Shown in pieces: positions 12,479-12,532 of a DNA stretch of 12,532 bases. The notes below the pieces were generated by a model. That model was not told the DNA's origin, searched no databases, and worked only from the letters and a program-made list of their open reading frames with translations. How positions within the stretch are numbered: the stretch's first letter is position 1; each line of letters begins with the position of its first letter. The position numbers were made by a program, and so were the translations under genes. The DNA comes from an uncultured beta proteobacterium. Its GTDB lineage: Bacteria; Pseudomonadota; Gammaproteobacteria; Burkholderiales; Burkholderiaceae. The DNA lies in contig CAITHY010000195.1 in the NCBI GenBank assembly GCA_903892315.1, positions 1-12,532 on the forward strand, given 5' to 3'.

Positions 12479-12532
12479 ATGGCTTCAGAGAAATCAAAGA
12501 TTATTTATACGCTGACAGATGAGGCGCCACTT
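12479..12532 (+). CDS. icd: NADP-dependent isocitrate dehydrogenase, monomeric type, N-terminal end (partial)
   Basis: Only 18 codons are in the window, but the sequence SKIIYTLTDEAPL is the highly characteristic N-terminus of the roughly 740-residue monomeric isocitrate dehydrogenase, which converts isocitrate to 2-oxoglutarate in the TCA cycle with NADPH formation. A good ribosome-binding site (GAGGAAA, 12467-12473) precedes the ATG at 12479. The 236-nt gap upstream holds no convincing gene; I could not fix a promoter in it with confidence. The frame is open to the end of the window. Confidence 0.85.
   Translation, partial: MASEKSKIIYTLTDEAPL

Noticed and set aside
1..12532. CRISPR array, insertion sequence, phage or toxin-antitoxin genes
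   Set aside because: No regularly spaced repeats, transposase or integrase motifs, terminal inverted repeats or target duplications were seen, and codon use appears even across the window.

Overview
The window looks like a piece of chromosome from a betaproteobacterium of the Burkholderiaceae, most likely a freshwater Polynucleobacter or a close relative. I base this on moderate-to-low GC, dense gene packing with many 1-9 nt overlaps, and the gene set: LivG/LivF, monomeric-type NADP isocitrate dehydrogenase, and DUF6352-, DUF3820- and DUF6662-like proteins. The lineage call is an inference. No rRNA, tRNA, CRISPR array, insertion sequence or phage gene was seen.

Layout. (1) 1-1010: the end of livG and all of livF (branched-chain amino-acid ABC transporter ATPases), closed by a strong bidirectional terminator. 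(2) 1024-3681: a sulfur-stress cluster arranged around a 69-nt AT-rich divergent promoter. On the minus strand are a TauE/SafE sulfite exporter and a coupled unknown membrane protein. On the plus strand are a Blh/ETHE1-like persulfide dioxygenase and a BigR/SqrR-type ArsR repressor that keeps both switch cysteines. The logic is to sense persulfide, oxidise it to sulfite and pump the sulfite out. (3) 3687-6690: a five-gene minus-strand operon behind two Fur-box-like palindromes. It encodes an outer-membrane barrel-like DUF6662 protein, a previously unlisted 59-aa protein, a secreted FMN-binding-domain protein, ApbE flavin transferase, and a four-helix membrane protein with histidines placed like b-heme ligands. 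I read this as an iron-starvation-induced extracytosolic flavin electron-transfer system, possibly a ferric reductase. It is the most interesting part of the window. (4) 6762-8018: a DUF3820 protein converging on a secreted DNA/RNA non-specific endonuclease. (5) 8019-8525: about 500 nt without a gene, holding hairpins, a terminator-like structure with no gene in front of it, and a promoter for the next gene. (6) 8526-12242: a membrane-anchored lytic transglycosylase, an FKBP-type prolyl isomerase, a DUF6352 protein and an MFS transporter. (7) 12479-end: the first 18 codons of the isocitrate dehydrogenase gene.

A second pattern is an unusual number of perfect or near-perfect hairpins inside coding sequence between about 1.3 and 5.5 kb, including a 27-nt perfect palindrome at the start of the repressor gene and a terminator-like hairpin inside the last gene of the Fur operon.
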